Translations under genes and position numbers: made by a program | Shown: positions 1 to 9,793 of the stretch, in pieces | Layout of the letters: every line of letters starts with the position of its first letter | How positions within the stretch are numbered: position 1 is the stretch's first letter | Assembly: GCF_010092425.1 (NCBI RefSeq) | Contig: NZ_CP048030.1 | Coordinates: 744,001 to 808,000, forward strand | Source of the DNA: Sinimarinibacterium sp. NLF-5-8 | GTDB lineage: Bacteria; Pseudomonadota; Gammaproteobacteria; Nevskiales; Nevskiaceae | Length of the DNA: 64,000 nucleotides | Direction of reading: 5' to 3' | Notes under the pieces: model-generated | What the model was told of the DNA's origin: nothing | What the model saw: the letters and a program-made list of their open reading frames with translations, nothing else | Databases searched by the model: none

Positions 1-132
1 TGCCAGAACGATGCACGGTGCGCGCCCCTGGTGGACAAAATCACTGTGTCGGGGCGCGTAATGGATTGCACGCAACGTGGTGCCGTGGCAAAGCCACTCG
101 ACGGGATCAGCAAGGCTGTTCGACATTTTCAT
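1..132 (-). CDS. Alpha/beta hydrolase, N-terminal fragment (partial)
   Basis: Forty-four codons can be read on the minus strand from ATG at 132 to the window edge without a stop. They begin MKMSNSLADPVEWLCHGTTL and end APCIVLA. The pattern of a short strand, a GTTLR turn and then P-C-I-V-L-A resembles the first strands of alpha/beta hydrolases of the dienelactone hydrolase or S15-like type, where PCIVMAHGF precedes the oxyanion turn; the catalytic residues would lie outside the window. A GGAG stands 9 nt upstream of the third codon, so ATG at 126 is an equally good start. It is divergent from the MerR gene. The family call is inference from a short stretch. Confidence 0.5.
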   Translation of the reverse strand, partial: MKMSNSLADPVEWLCHGTTLRAIHYAPRHSDFVHQGRAPCIVLA

Positions 133-276
133 TAACTCCATGAATCGGCGGATATTCACCCCCATGATGGCCCGTGCTGCTCCGATGGGCACTACCCGCG
201 CGCGCAGGACGCAGGTGTGAGTCGGGAGATCAAAGCCGTTTAGTCTGGGCGCGCGCTTCAGTATGATGGGCAAATA

Positions 277-1089
277 ATGGATAAAACAGATTCCGGATCA
301 AAACCCGCTGCATTGCATCGCACACAAACCAGTGCGCGTGAATATACCGTTCAGGAGTTGGCGCGCGCGGGCAAGACAACGGTGCGCAATGTGCGCGCTT
401 ATCAGGATCGGGGGCTGCTGCCGCCGCCGCAGCGGCGCGGTCGCATCGGGGTGTATGACGCATCGCATTTGTCGCGCTTGCGCATCATCAATCAGATGCT
501 CGCGCGCGGTTACACCTTGGCCAGTATTGGCGAATTGCTGCAAGCCTGGCAGCGTGGCGCCGATCTGGCGGGGCTATTGGGGCTGGAAACGGCCGTGTCC
601 AGTCCGTGGAGTGATGAGCAGCCCAAACGCTATTCGCTGCTGGAGCTGCACAAGCTGTTTGGCGAGGGGTTTGAGCTGACCTGGCTGGCGCGCGCGGTCG
701 AACTGGAACTGTTGATCCCGGAGGGCATCGGTTTTATCGCGCCCAGCCCGCGCATGATCGAGGTTGGCGGGGCGTTGGTTCAGGCCGGTATCCCGCTGGA
801 TGAGATGCTCGAAGTAGTGGCGCAGTTGCGTGGGCATATCCAGCAGGCGACCGACCAAATGGTGCGGCTGGTCGAGCATTATCTGTTTGCACCCTATGGC
901 AAAGGTCTGCCGCCCGCCCAGGAAGTCCCGCGCCTTGCCGAAGTGATCTGGGGCTTGCGTCCGCTGGTGAACACTGCGGTCAACGCCGAGGTCGCACGGG
1001 CGATGGAAGCCTCGGCCAGCCGGCATTTGTCGGATCGGCTGGCAACGATCTTGAGTTACGCCGGGAAAAGCGCCAACAGTTCGTCATGA
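277..1089 (+). CDS. MerR family transcriptional regulator
   Basis: A 270-residue protein with a MerR winged helix-turn-helix at about residues 23-95: YTVQELARAGKTTVRNVRAY, then the RGLLPPPQR wing, and an RLRIINQML ... GYTLASIGELL segment typical of the family. The remaining 170 residues are helical and have no metal-binding cysteine cluster, so this is not a classical metal sensor; the C-terminal half probably senses an organic ligand or mediates dimerisation. It is divergent from the partial hydrolase at the window edge and convergent with the short-chain dehydrogenase, which suggests it controls one of these flanks. No strong ribosome binding site precedes the ATG. The family is certain; the target is unknown. 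Confidence 0.88.
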   Translation: MDKTDSGSKPAALHRTQTSAREYTVQELARAGKTTVRNVRAYQDRGLLPPPQRRGRIGVYDASHLSRLRIINQMLARGYTLASIGELLQAWQRGADLAGLLGLETAVSSPWSDEQPKRYSLLELHKLFGEGFELTWLARAVELELLIPEGIGFIAPSPRMIEVGGALVQAGIPLDEMLEVVAQLRGHIQQATDQMVRLVEHYLFAPYGKGLPPAQEVPRLAEVIWGLRPLVNTAVNAEVARAMEASASRHLSDRLATILSYAGKSANSSS

Positions 1090-1120
1090 AAAACGCCCTC
1101 GCCTGGTGCAGGCGAGGGCG
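1089..1120 (-). terminator. Rho-independent terminator of the minus-strand operon
   Basis: A perfect 12 bp inverted repeat (1094-1105 with 1109-1120, loop GTG) is followed on the minus strand by five T (1093-1089). It lies 21 nt past the stop of the short-chain dehydrogenase and overlaps the end of the convergent merR gene. Confidence 0.85.
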
Positions 1121-1141
1121 TGGATGTTGCAACGGATGCGA

Positions 1142-1984
1142 TCAGCGCATCGACAGTTTGGTGAATGTGGACACCACGCGCTGATAGGTGCTGGGCAGCA
1201 GTCGCTGGGTGAGGTCGACCACCTTGGCGTCGGAGCCAATCAACACGCGGCGGCTGTTGTGCTTGACGCCGTTCAAAATCGTGCGCGCGGCAGTTTCGGG
1301 GGTGGTGGTGAACATTTTTTCGAAGCGGGCCTTGCTTTGTGCGGCGCTTTTGCCTCCGGTGAGGTCTTTCATTGCGTCCTCATCAAAGCGCGCGGACTTG
1401 GCAATGTTGGTTTTGATTCCGCCGGGGTGTACGCAAGTGGCGCTAACCGGCGCCTTGCTGATTTCCAGCTCCTGACGCAGGCATTCGGTAAAGCCGCGCA
1501 CGGCGAATTTGGTGGCGTTGTAGGCGCCCTGGCTGGGGACGGCAACAATGCCGAAAATGCTGGAGATATTGATGATGTGGCCGTCACCGGAGGCACGCAG
1601 ATGCGGTAAAAACGCGCGCGTGCCGTGAACCACACCCCAGTAGTTGATGTCCATGATCCAGTGCAGATCTTCATCACTGGCGCCTTCGATGCTGGCACCG
1701 AGTGCCACACCGGCGTTGTTGAAAATCAGGTTGACGCGATCGTGATCGGCCACCGTTTGTTCGGCCCAGGCGTAGATGGCGTCGCGGTCGCTGACGTCGA
1801 GCTTGGCTGTGGTGACGGTCACGCCGGACAGGCGTGCCAGTTCAGCCGTTTTTTCCAGCTCACCAGTATTCAGATCGGCCAGTGATAAATGGCAGCCCTG
1901 GCTGGCAAGATCAATCGCCAGCGCACGGCCAATGCCGGAGGCCGCGCCGGTAATGGCGGCAACTTTGTTATGGAAAGATTTCAT
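1142..1984 (-). CDS. Short-chain dehydrogenase/reductase (SDR)
   Basis: A 280-residue classical SDR, an NAD(P)-dependent oxidoreductase. The cofactor loop TGAASGIG is at residues 12-19, NNAG at 89-92, catalytic Ser at 141/142, and the YxxxK pair is Tyr155 and Lys159. An Asp at the end of strand beta2 (SLADLNTGELE) favours NAD. It is the last gene of a minus-strand run, 79 nt after the RND exporter, and is followed by a strong terminator, so co-transcription with the exporter cluster is likely. The substrate cannot be read from the sequence; lipid or sterol-like alcohols are plausible given the neighbours. The start has no clear ribosome binding site. Confidence 0.9.
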   Translation of the reverse strand: MKSFHNKVAAITGAASGIGRALAIDLASQGCHLSLADLNTGELEKTAELARLSGVTVTTAKLDVSDRDAIYAWAEQTVADHDRVNLIFNNAGVALGASIEGASDEDLHWIMDINYWGVVHGTRAFLPHLRASGDGHIINISSIFGIVAVPSQGAYNATKFAVRGFTECLRQELEISKAPVSATCVHPGGIKTNIAKSARFDEDAMKDLTGGKSAAQSKARFEKMFTTTPETAARTILNGVKHNSRRVLIGSDAKVVDLTQRLLPSTYQRVVSTFTKLSMR

Positions 1985-2063
1985 GGCAAATGTTTTTCAA
2001 GAAGTGGGAGGAAAAATGAGCCTGCCGGCAGTTTTGCCGGCAGGCGTATCTGCAAAGCCAGAC

Positions 2064-4661
2064 TCAGGCGGGTTTGTGATCCGTAACTTTGGGATCGGAG
2101 GCCGCCTGTTGAGCGGGGGATTGCGAGAGGTGTGATGGGTAGAAGAATGCGGCCAGTGCCGGCAGCGCCAGAATCGCACCGAGCATGTTGGCGGTGAACA
2201 TGAACAGCATCAACAGCCCCATGTCGATCTGGAATTGCAGCTCGGACCACAGCCAGGTAAACACGGCAATCGCCAGTGTTGCGCCAGTGAAGATCACCGC
2301 CTTGCCGGTGCTGCACAGGGTTTCGTAGTACGCCTGGCGCAGGGATTTGCCGGTTTTCATCTCCGAGTACAGCACGCCGAAAATATACACGCCGTAGTCC
2401 ACGCCAATCCCCACGGCCAGAGCCAGTACCGGCAGGGTGGCGACTTTCATGCCGATGTTGAGCTCGGCCATGATGCCGTAGCCCAGCTGCGAAACCAGCG
2501 CCAGCGGCAACACGATGCAGGCCAGCGCGCGCCAGTCACGGAACGACAGCCACAGCAGCAGGATGATGGCGCCATAGACCCAGTAGACGATCTCGGTTTC
2601 TTTTTGCTTGACCACTTCGTTGGTGGCCGCCATGACGCCGACGTTGCCGGTGGCCAGGGCAAAGTTGACCGGGCAATTTTTCTCCATCGACTCGTATTCC
2701 GACAGCAGCTCATCACGCTTCTGGCTGGCCAGGCGCATGGTTTCGGGATCGCCACCCGTCGATGCGGTCAGAACATCACGGTTGGCAGCCTTGTACTGCT
2801 GGAACTTGCTGTATTTGGCCTCACAGTATTCCGGCGTGACACTGCCTTGCGCGCGCTTGTAAAACTCCTCGGCGTTGGCTGTGTTGAAGGCTTTGACTTC
2901 ATCAACGATATTGCTGATGGTGGTGGCCTTGTGATCTTTGGTGAACAGGTACACCGCCAGCGCGTCGCAGTCATCGTTGAGCAGGCCGGTGCTGGTGGGC
3001 ACCAGCGCCGTGGCCTGTGCCATGGCGAACTGGTTGCGCGGCAGAACCAGTGCATTCAAGCGCCCTTCAGACAATCCTTGGTAGACCAGTTTGGCAAAGG
3101 TGAGCAGCGACAGTGACGATTGCACGCCGGGGTTGTTTTCAAGCTGCCAGGCAAAGCGATCGACTTGCTCCATGAGCTCGTAGTCGATACAGCCGTTGGG
3201 CTTGGTTTCGGCGACGACCTTGAAGATGTCCACCGCAATCTGGTAGTTGTCGGTAATCGCGTTGAAATCTTGGTTAAAGCGCGAATCCGGGCGCAGTTCG
3301 GGCACGCCTTTGATGGCATCACCAATTTGCAAGCCTTTGGCTGCCCAGTGTGACCAGCCAGCAACAACACCACAGAAAATCAGGATCAACGCACCAACCT
3401 TGGGCTGGGTCACCGCAGACAGTTTCCACCAGATCGGCTTAAGTTTGGCGTCCTTGGCGCGGTTGCGTTCAACAAAGGCATGAACGTCTTTGACTTCCAG
3501 GTGGGTGAGCCAGATCGGCACCAGAATCTTGTTGGCAACGATGATGCCAAAACCACCCAGCACGGCGTTGATGGACATTTCACGAATGATCTGGATGTCG
3601 ATCAAATAAATGGTGGCAAACCCGGCCATGTCGGTGAGCAGTGCCGCCATGCCTGCAATCGCGAGGCGGCGAAAGGTGATCAGCGAGGCTTCGTAGTTGC
3701 TGTGCCCGGCGTCCATTTCGTCAACCCAGGCGTTGACGTACTGCACGCCGTGACCCACAGAGCCTGCCAAAATGAGAAAGGGCACCAAAATCGCAAACGG
3801 ATCAAGCCCAAAGCCGATGGTGCGCAGCAACCCCATTTCCCAGATGACGGCGATGATTGAAGACAGCAGCGGGATCATGCCGAGCTTGAACGAGCCGCAG
3901 TACAGCCACAGCAAAATGCCGGTGATGATCAGTGCCAGAACGAAGAACCCTGCCACTTCCAAAGAGGCATTGGTCATGTCATCCACGATCTTGGCAAAGC
4001 CGATCACCTGGACGGTGACGCCATCGGTTTCGTATTTGGCACGCAGTTTTTCAAGGTAGCTGCCAACGCTGCGGTAATCGAGTTTTTCCCCGGTGGTGGG
4101 GTCGATTTCGAGCAGCTCCGTCATGATCATCGCGCCGCGTTGATCATTGGTGACCAGGCGTCCGATGACCTGCGCCTTGGCGACGTTGGAGCGTACTTTT
4201 TCCAAGATCTCCGGCGTGGGCTCGTAATCGGGAGGGATGACGGTTGCACCGGCCAGCCCGCCTTCGATGTTTTCAACGTAATTGACGTTGGGGGTGAACA
4301 GCGACATCACGCGCGCGCGATCGACGCCGGGGGTGAAGAAGATGTCATCGGTGGCTTTTTGCAGCTTGTCCATGAACTCGGGCGTGTAGATGTCGCCTTC
4401 ATCCTTGGTCAATGAAAACAAAACCGTATTGGCGCCGCCAAAGTCGGTGTAATAGTTGCGGAACGTGTCCATGTACGGATGGTTCAGCGGTACCGTCTTG
4501 AGGTACCCGGCATCGGGCACCAGGCGCGCGGTTTGAATCGCCAGCAGCGCCGTCAGAATCAGAAAGATGATGTGGGTGATCTTGCGTTTGCCGTAAATCA
4601 CTGGCTCTACTGCGGCCAGGATCTTGTCGGTCATCGGCCCGCTAATTGCTGCTCCAGCCAT
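2064..4661 (-). CDS. RND superfamily (MMPL-type) exporter
   Basis: An 865-residue inner-membrane transporter with duplicated RND architecture. A first TM segment lies near residues 25-45, a large periplasmic loop follows, then five clustered TM segments (about 235-400), a second lone TM near 420, a second periplasmic loop and a final TM cluster (about 700-850). It lacks the AcrB-like length (about 1040) and fits the predicted exporters of the MMPL/HpnN type that move lipids or hydrophobic compounds. A GGGGAG lies 9 nt before the ATG; MTDK ten codons in is an alternative. It sits 55 nt after the YCF48-like gene in a four-gene block with DUF1329 and DUF1302 that recurs in lipid- and hydrocarbon-using proteobacteria. 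The cargo is unknown. Confidence 0.88.
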   Translation of the reverse strand: MAGAAISGPMTDKILAAVEPVIYGKRKITHIIFLILTALLAIQTARLVPDAGYLKTVPLNHPYMDTFRNYYTDFGGANTVLFSLTKDEGDIYTPEFMDKLQKATDDIFFTPGVDRARVMSLFTPNVNYVENIEGGLAGATVIPPDYEPTPEILEKVRSNVAKAQVIGRLVTNDQRGAMIMTELLEIDPTTGEKLDYRSVGSYLEKLRAKYETDGVTVQVIGFAKIVDDMTNASLEVAGFFVLALIITGILLWLYCGSFKLGMIPLLSSIIAVIWEMGLLRTIGFGLDPFAILVPFLILAGSVGHGVQYVNAWVDEMDAGHSNYEASLITFRRLAIAGMAALLTDMAGFATIYLIDIQIIREMSINAVLGGFGIIVANKILVPIWLTHLEVKDVHAFVERNRAKDAKLKPIWWKLSAVTQPKVGALILIFCGVVAGWSHWAAKGLQIGDAIKGVPELRPDSRFNQDFNAITDNYQIAVDIFKVVAETKPNGCIDYELMEQVDRFAWQLENNPGVQSSLSLLTFAKLVYQGLSEGRLNALVLPRNQFAMAQATALVPTSTGLLNDDCDALAVYLFTKDHKATTISNIVDEVKAFNTANAEEFYKRAQGSVTPEYCEAKYSKFQQYKAANRDVLTASTGGDPETMRLASQKRDELLSEYESMEKNCPVNFALATGNVGVMAATNEVVKQKETEIVYWVYGAIILLLWLSFRDWRALACIVLPLALVSQLGYGIMAELNIGMKVATLPVLALAVGIGVDYGVYIFGVLYSEMKTGKSLRQAYYETLCSTGKAVIFTGATLAIAVFTWLWSELQFQIDMGLLMLFMFTANMLGAILALPALAAFFYPSHLSQSPAQQAASDPKVTDHKPA

Positions 4662-4716
4662 AGCCTTGTGCTCCCCGTGGGTATTTGGTTTTGAATCGGT
4701 TTTCGAAAGGTGCCAA

Positions 4717-5796
4717 TCAAGGCGTCAGGGCGATGCGCTGGACACCATTGGTGCCGGCCACCACCAGATCATGATCCAGCATGACACCGGCATTCATGTT
4801 GTTGGCCGGGGTGATTGGCAGGCGGGTCACTTGCTGATTGCTCAGCGAGACCTGCATGACGTGACCATTGCCGCCAACCAGTGTGATCTGTCCGTTGGCA
4901 CCAACGGTACCGCCGTAAAGGCTTTCGGTCGATTCATTGTCCATCGCGCGCCAGCCCGGAACATCACGCAGGGCGCTCAGGGTGTTGGCCTGTTCGGGGT
5001 CCAGTTCGGCATCCAGCTGAGCCTGACGGATTTCGGTCGTGAGGATCTGGCACTGGTCAATATTCTCGGCATAAAAGACGTTGCCGCGCAGACCAAAGAT
5101 GAGCAGCCCTTTTTGGTTGATCGGCAAGGCGCCGAACAAAGGGCCGCTGTAGGGAGAATTGAGGCGTTGCCAGGTTTGGCCGGCGTCGAACGAACGTGCC
5201 AGAAAGCCACGCTCACCGACAATCAGTAGTGAGCCGTCTCCCAACACGATCAGATTGTAGAGATTGGGACCTTCTTCAAAAGCGTCGGACTCGACCTGCG
5301 CCCAGCTTTGTCCGGCATCATGCGTTGCCAGCAAAGTGCCATTGGCACCGGCAACCAGGCCATTTTGTGAATCGGTGAAGTGGATGTCGTAATACGGACG
5401 TGCCCAGCGCGCGTCGTAGTGCAGTTGTTGCCAGCTTTGGCCCCCATCCTCGGTGGCCAGCACTGCGGCGTCGTAGCCGACGGCCCAGCCATGCTGGGCA
5501 TCGGCAAAGCGAACGCGCGTGAGGGTGGTATCCACCGGAACCGGAGCCTGTTGCCAGGTTTTTCCGTCCTGGGAACGCAGGATATTGCCGCGCTGGCCGA
5601 CGGCCACCAACTGGCCGCCGGCACGAGTGACATCCAGGAGCAACGCTGACGACGCGCGCGCAGCCATCACCGCAGGCCGTGGTTCGAGCGAGGTATCGAT
5701 TTCGTCATCCTCTTGCTGAGCATTGACGATTGAACCGTTGAGCAACAGCACTGCCGCAAGGGCAGTGCTGCACAGGCGAGTGATACGCGCCATCAT
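4717..5796 (-). CDS. YCF48/BNR-type beta-propeller protein, exported
   Basis: A 359-residue protein with a clear signal peptide (MMARITRLC then hydrophobic, cleavage after SIVNA). The rest consists of propeller blades with the repeating W-x(1,2)-Q and aspartate-box-like phrases DGKTWQQ, DGGQSWQQ, DAGQSWAQ and DAGQTWQR, as in photosystem II assembly factor YCF48-like proteins. It probably works in the periplasm as a scaffold, not as a glycosidase. AGGAG stands 7-8 nt before the ATG. It lies 24 nt after the DUF1329 gene and 55 nt before the RND exporter, so the four are one operon and this protein is a likely periplasmic accessory of the exporter. Confidence 0.85.
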   Translation of the reverse strand: MMARITRLCSTALAAVLLLNGSIVNAQQEDDEIDTSLEPRPAVMAARASSALLLDVTRAGGQLVAVGQRGNILRSQDGKTWQQAPVPVDTTLTRVRFADAQHGWAVGYDAAVLATEDGGQSWQQLHYDARWARPYYDIHFTDSQNGLVAGANGTLLATHDAGQSWAQVESDAFEEGPNLYNLIVLGDGSLLIVGERGFLARSFDAGQTWQRLNSPYSGPLFGALPINQKGLLIFGLRGNVFYAENIDQCQILTTEIRQAQLDAELDPEQANTLSALRDVPGWRAMDNESTESLYGGTVGANGQITLVGGNGHVMQVSLSNQQVTRLPITPANNMNAGVMLDHDLVVAGTNGVQRIALTP

Positions 5797-5820
5797 AAAT
5801 AGCTCCTGTGAGGTCTGGAA

Positions 5821-7371
5821 TCAGCGGCGTTGCGCGCGCTGTGAAAGGGCGTTGGGGGCAAACTGCTTGTCATCGAGCTTGACGTCGAAGTCCGAGGTGC
5901 GGTCTTCGTTCATCAGCGCAGTGACAAAGTAGCGGCCACTTTGCAGGTCATAGATGATTTCCGGAATGGCCGTGACGGTGGGCACAAACGGAACGCTGAT
6001 CAAGTGACCTTCCTGGACTTTCCACAACTGATCACGGTTGTCGTAGTCATCCACGGTGGCAATCGCCCAGCTGTCTTCGTCCACATAGAAGCGACGTTTT
6101 TTGATCTGGTGGCGCATGCCTTGACGCAGCGTGGCTTCAACCACCCAGACGCGGTGCATTTCGTAGCGCGCGAGGTTTTGGTTGATGTGACCCGGACGGA
6201 TGATGTCGGCGTATTTGATCAGCGGTGCGTTGATCAAGAACGAGTTGTACGGGATGTACATGTCCTTGCGGCCGACCAGTTTCCAGTCGTAGCGATCCAG
6301 CGCGCCGTTGAACACGTCCACCTGGTCGTTGAACTGCTCGCCATCGGTGCCGATGTAGGGATTGTCGTAGCCGACGTCGGGCGCGCGGTTGACGCGGCCT
6401 AACCCGGGGTTGTACAGCCAGGCATCACGACCACTGCCACCTGCGCCCGAGGTTTCGTGCACGAGCAGCAGCTGACCGGCAACGCGAGGCGGCGACAGCA
6501 CTTCTGATAAGTAGTACAGCAGGATTTTGGTGCCCGCATTGTCTTCTTCCAGGTTGGCGTATTTGAATTTGACGTCTTCTACCAACTTGGAGATTTTGAA
6601 GCTGCCGTCGAGCTTGACGATGGCCTGATTGTTGTAACGACGCACGGCGGTGCCGCGATAACGCATTTTGTGGTTCCAGATCACTTCCCCGCCGCTTTTC
6701 GGGATCGGGAACGGGAAGCCCAGCACCGCACCTTTGATTTCGTCAGTGCCGATCAACTCGGCAGAGGTTGCGTTCTTGATGGTGGCTTCTTCCACTTTCT
6801 GGGGAAAAAACGCGGTACGCATCGACGGATAGACGATCATCCGATAGCTTGGATATTTGGCAAACATCGCCTTGTGACCTTCGGTGAGATGGTCGGCGTA
6901 CTTGGCCATGTTGTCTTTGGTGATGATGAATTGCGGCGCTTCATACTTGCCGCCGCCGCCGATCTGTTCGCGTTGCTTTTGCGCCAGCGCTTTTTGTTCG
7001 GCCGGGAGCTTGGCGATGATGTCGTCGATTTGCTTGGAAATGGTTGGATAGTCGGAGACTTCGAACTTGTCCAGATATTTGAGCAAGGCATCGAAGTCGG
7101 CAGGGCTGGCCGCGCGGGTTTTGTCGAACTCCACACGGATGGCGTCGATCTTCGCCGGGGTCAGATTCTTGACTGTATCGTCAAAGTGCTTGGCGCCGAG
7201 CCATTCGCCGATGCTGCCATCGGCATTGCCGGCCTTGACGGCACCGACGGGTGTGAGTTCCTTGCCAAGCTTGGCGGCCTCGTCGGGTGAAACCTTGGCG
7301 TACACACTGCTGGCTGCAAAGCTGATACTCGCTGCAGCAAACAGTGATAGCCACCCTTTGGTGTTGCGCAT
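5821..7371 (-). CDS. DUF1329 family exported protein
   Basis: A 516-residue protein with an N-terminal signal peptide (cleavage near SSVYA-K). It has the family's hallmarks: an early VSPDEAAKLGKELTPVGA segment, the repeated YP-containing region around residues 160-190, and a C-terminal part with RFYVDEDSW followed by the VDDYDNRDQLWKV signature. DUF1329 proteins are thought to have a LolA/LolB-like fold, which would suit carrying a lipid across the periplasm; that is family knowledge plus inference. The AAGGAG at a 6 nt spacing is ideal. It follows the DUF1302 gene by 70 nt and precedes the YCF48-like gene by 24 nt. Confidence 0.87.
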   Translation of the reverse strand: MRNTKGWLSLFAAASISFAASSVYAKVSPDEAAKLGKELTPVGAVKAGNADGSIGEWLGAKHFDDTVKNLTPAKIDAIRVEFDKTRAASPADFDALLKYLDKFEVSDYPTISKQIDDIIAKLPAEQKALAQKQREQIGGGGKYEAPQFIITKDNMAKYADHLTEGHKAMFAKYPSYRMIVYPSMRTAFFPQKVEEATIKNATSAELIGTDEIKGAVLGFPFPIPKSGGEVIWNHKMRYRGTAVRRYNNQAIVKLDGSFKISKLVEDVKFKYANLEEDNAGTKILLYYLSEVLSPPRVAGQLLLVHETSGAGGSGRDAWLYNPGLGRVNRAPDVGYDNPYIGTDGEQFNDQVDVFNGALDRYDWKLVGRKDMYIPYNSFLINAPLIKYADIIRPGHINQNLARYEMHRVWVVEATLRQGMRHQIKKRRFYVDEDSWAIATVDDYDNRDQLWKVQEGHLISVPFVPTVTAIPEIIYDLQSGRYFVTALMNEDRTSDFDVKLDDKQFAPNALSQRAQRR

Positions 7372-7441
7372 GGTGTGCTCCTTGCGGGGGTTAAAGAAAA
7401 GGCGATGATGCTGTTGAAACGGTGAAAGTCCGGGTCAAAAC

Positions 7442-9694
7442 TCAGAAGGTGTACTGCACGGCAAATCCGGCAAAGTCCTTGTCGCGATAGGTTTGGTTGG
7501 TGCCGCCTCCGGTCCAGCCCTGGTAGAACACCAGGGCGGTCAGATCCTGTGTGAGTTCGATATGCGTGCCGACTTGCCACAGCTTGGTGCCCTGAACGAA
7601 GTTCTGCATCGGGGCGATCGAAATCCCGGTCAGATCATGCGACCACAGGATCTGCGGTTTAAGCGTTTTGCCAAACAGGGCGTTGTTGTATTCCATGAAG
7701 ATCAGGAATCGGTATCCGGCGGCAAAGGCATCGGCAAAGCCCGTGGATTGATGCGTCGGATTGAGTCGCTGGGTAACGGTCGGATTGGCCGGGGCATTGG
7801 CCCCTTGCGGATGGAACTGCTCACCCGTGCCGTCGGCGCCGGGGCCGTAGTGGGTGTTGTTGAAATCCATGCCTTCAAATTGCAGGCGATTGCGATCCGG
7901 CATGTTGAGTACCCAGGTCGCGCCAACCTCACCAATAAACTGGATCTGATCCGCGCCAATCGGATTTTCGGTGCTGCTGAGAATGCGGATACCGGTAAAG
8001 TCAAACTGCATGACCTTGAGCCGCTCGTAGCCGGGAATGAACTGGTTGGGCTGGATGGCGGCACCGCCCCGGTATTCGCGGACAAAACTGGGTACGGCCA
8101 CATCGCGCGGGGGCAGGGCAAAGTCATTGCCGAGGTTGCCGGCCACCGCGCCAACGATCGACAACAGATTGCCGACTACGGCACCGGGGTTGGCCAAGGT
8201 TCCCCCTAACAATCCGGTGAGGTTTTGCAGTGCCAGAGTGTCGCCGCTGAGCACGCCTTGCAAAATGCCGCCCAACTGACCCACCGTGCCCAGTCCCAAC
8301 ACTAGCTCATTCATTGGCAGTGCGGGCTGCACCCCTGCAAAAACAATATCAGGGGCATGGATCTGTGCGGGCAGGTTGGGGCGGTACGACACCTCACCCG
8401 CCAAGGACCACTTGCCAGCGGTGGTATTGAAGCTGACGCCGTACATCTGAATGTTTTCAGGGTAGTCCAGCACGAACTTGGCGGTATCCAGCGGTACCGG
8501 TTCCAGTCCATCAGGGTTGGCTTTCATGCCCTGGCATTCGGCCAGTGCGGTAATGGCGTCTGTGGTGGTGTCGCTGATGCAGGAGGCATCGGCGGCAAAC
8601 ATGCTCAGATACGGCAGGCGGCTGTGATAATTGAGTGCATAAAAGCCAAACTCGGTGCCGATATCGGCGTTGTACCAGGTGACCTTGGTGCCGAACTGTC
8701 CGCTGTCGCGCGGCTCGCCGCCTTTGTTGTCCATGGCGACGGTCGTGGAGGAATTGGAGATGTTGGCGCCGATGCTGGGCAGGCGTTGCAGACCATCCGG
8801 ATCTTCGTGAAATTGCCCCAGTGACAGCAGTGCGGTGTCGCGGCCGATGACGTCAAACAGGGCAAAGAAGCTGCCGCCCTTGGGCACCTGAACCTTGCGC
8901 CATGCCAGTTGATAGACCAGATCGATGTTGATGTCGTCCGTCAGTGGCGTGGACAGCACCACCGCCGGCGTGGTTTGGAATACGGCAGCAATCGGCGTGC
9001 CGGGGTGATACAAAAAACGCGCGTCGGGGGCGTTGATTTCGCTGATGCTGTTGAGGGCCACCAGGGTGGACTCACCCCAGCGGATGGTTTGGTAGCCGAT
9101 GGCAATGGAAAAGTCGTGGTTGAACAGTTCAAACGGGCGGCTTGCCATCAGGTTGCCGATCTGAAAATCGTAACCGACGTTACGCTCGACATCATGATTG
9201 CGACGTGTTGTTGCGGGCTGAAAATTGGTGTCCGGATGGGTTTCGTCAAAATGGTAGTTTTTGGGGTCAATGAAGGCGGTGCCGCCAGCTTTGAAGACCC
9301 ATTCACCCCAGGTCAGTGAAACTTCGGAGGTCAGCTTGAATACCGAGGCGACAATATCGCCCCGATCATAGTTGAGATTGCCATCGTCCTTGTTTGCCCC
9401 GAAAAACGCGCCCGGTGCATCAATCAGTTTTTGATTGAGGGCGGGATTTCCGTTGAATGACATGCAGGCGTCATCGGTTCCGAAGCCGCACAGGTTGGGG
9501 TTGACGTTGTTTTTGTCGATCAGGCTGTCGCTCGGCCTTTGCATGCGCCAGGACGCCCCGATCAGCACCTGGTTCTTGAATTCGCCATAGGTATCGTCAT
9601 TGATTTCAAAGCGGAAGGCCTGCGCCGGTACGCTGGCGACCATGCCAGCGATGCCGAGCCAGATCAGATGACGGCGAAACGTACGGTTTTGCAT
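7442..9694 (-). CDS. DUF1302 family outer-membrane protein
   Basis: A 750-residue protein with signal peptide (cleavage near VPAQA-F) starting mature FRFEINDDTYGEFKNQVLIG, as in DUF1302 proteins. Many alternating short strands and a C-terminus ending in aromatic Phe (AVQYTF) indicate an outer-membrane beta-barrel. A Gly/Leu-rich stretch at about residues 450-540 (GLGTVGQLGGIL, VLSGDTLAL) looks like an inserted loop or plug element and makes it longer than many relatives. GGGGGAG stands 7 nt before the ATG. It is the first gene of the run DUF1302-DUF1329-YCF48-RND-SDR, so the barrel is probably the outer-membrane part of an envelope-spanning lipid or hydrophobe transport system. Confidence 0.85.
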   Translation of the reverse strand: MQNRTFRRHLIWLGIAGMVASVPAQAFRFEINDDTYGEFKNQVLIGASWRMQRPSDSLIDKNNVNPNLCGFGTDDACMSFNGNPALNQKLIDAPGAFFGANKDDGNLNYDRGDIVASVFKLTSEVSLTWGEWVFKAGGTAFIDPKNYHFDETHPDTNFQPATTRRNHDVERNVGYDFQIGNLMASRPFELFNHDFSIAIGYQTIRWGESTLVALNSISEINAPDARFLYHPGTPIAAVFQTTPAVVLSTPLTDDINIDLVYQLAWRKVQVPKGGSFFALFDVIGRDTALLSLGQFHEDPDGLQRLPSIGANISNSSTTVAMDNKGGEPRDSGQFGTKVTWYNADIGTEFGFYALNYHSRLPYLSMFAADASCISDTTTDAITALAECQGMKANPDGLEPVPLDTAKFVLDYPENIQMYGVSFNTTAGKWSLAGEVSYRPNLPAQIHAPDIVFAGVQPALPMNELVLGLGTVGQLGGILQGVLSGDTLALQNLTGLLGGTLANPGAVVGNLLSIVGAVAGNLGNDFALPPRDVAVPSFVREYRGGAAIQPNQFIPGYERLKVMQFDFTGIRILSSTENPIGADQIQFIGEVGATWVLNMPDRNRLQFEGMDFNNTHYGPGADGTGEQFHPQGANAPANPTVTQRLNPTHQSTGFADAFAAGYRFLIFMEYNNALFGKTLKPQILWSHDLTGISIAPMQNFVQGTKLWQVGTHIELTQDLTALVFYQGWTGGGTNQTYRDKDFAGFAVQYTF

Positions 9695-9793
9695 CGGTAT
9701 TCTCCCCCGAAAATGGTTGTGGATGCGTTCAGTTTGATGGCGTCTGGAGTACTGAAATTGTGCGGTTGATGGTGACAGTAAGCCGTGACAAGG

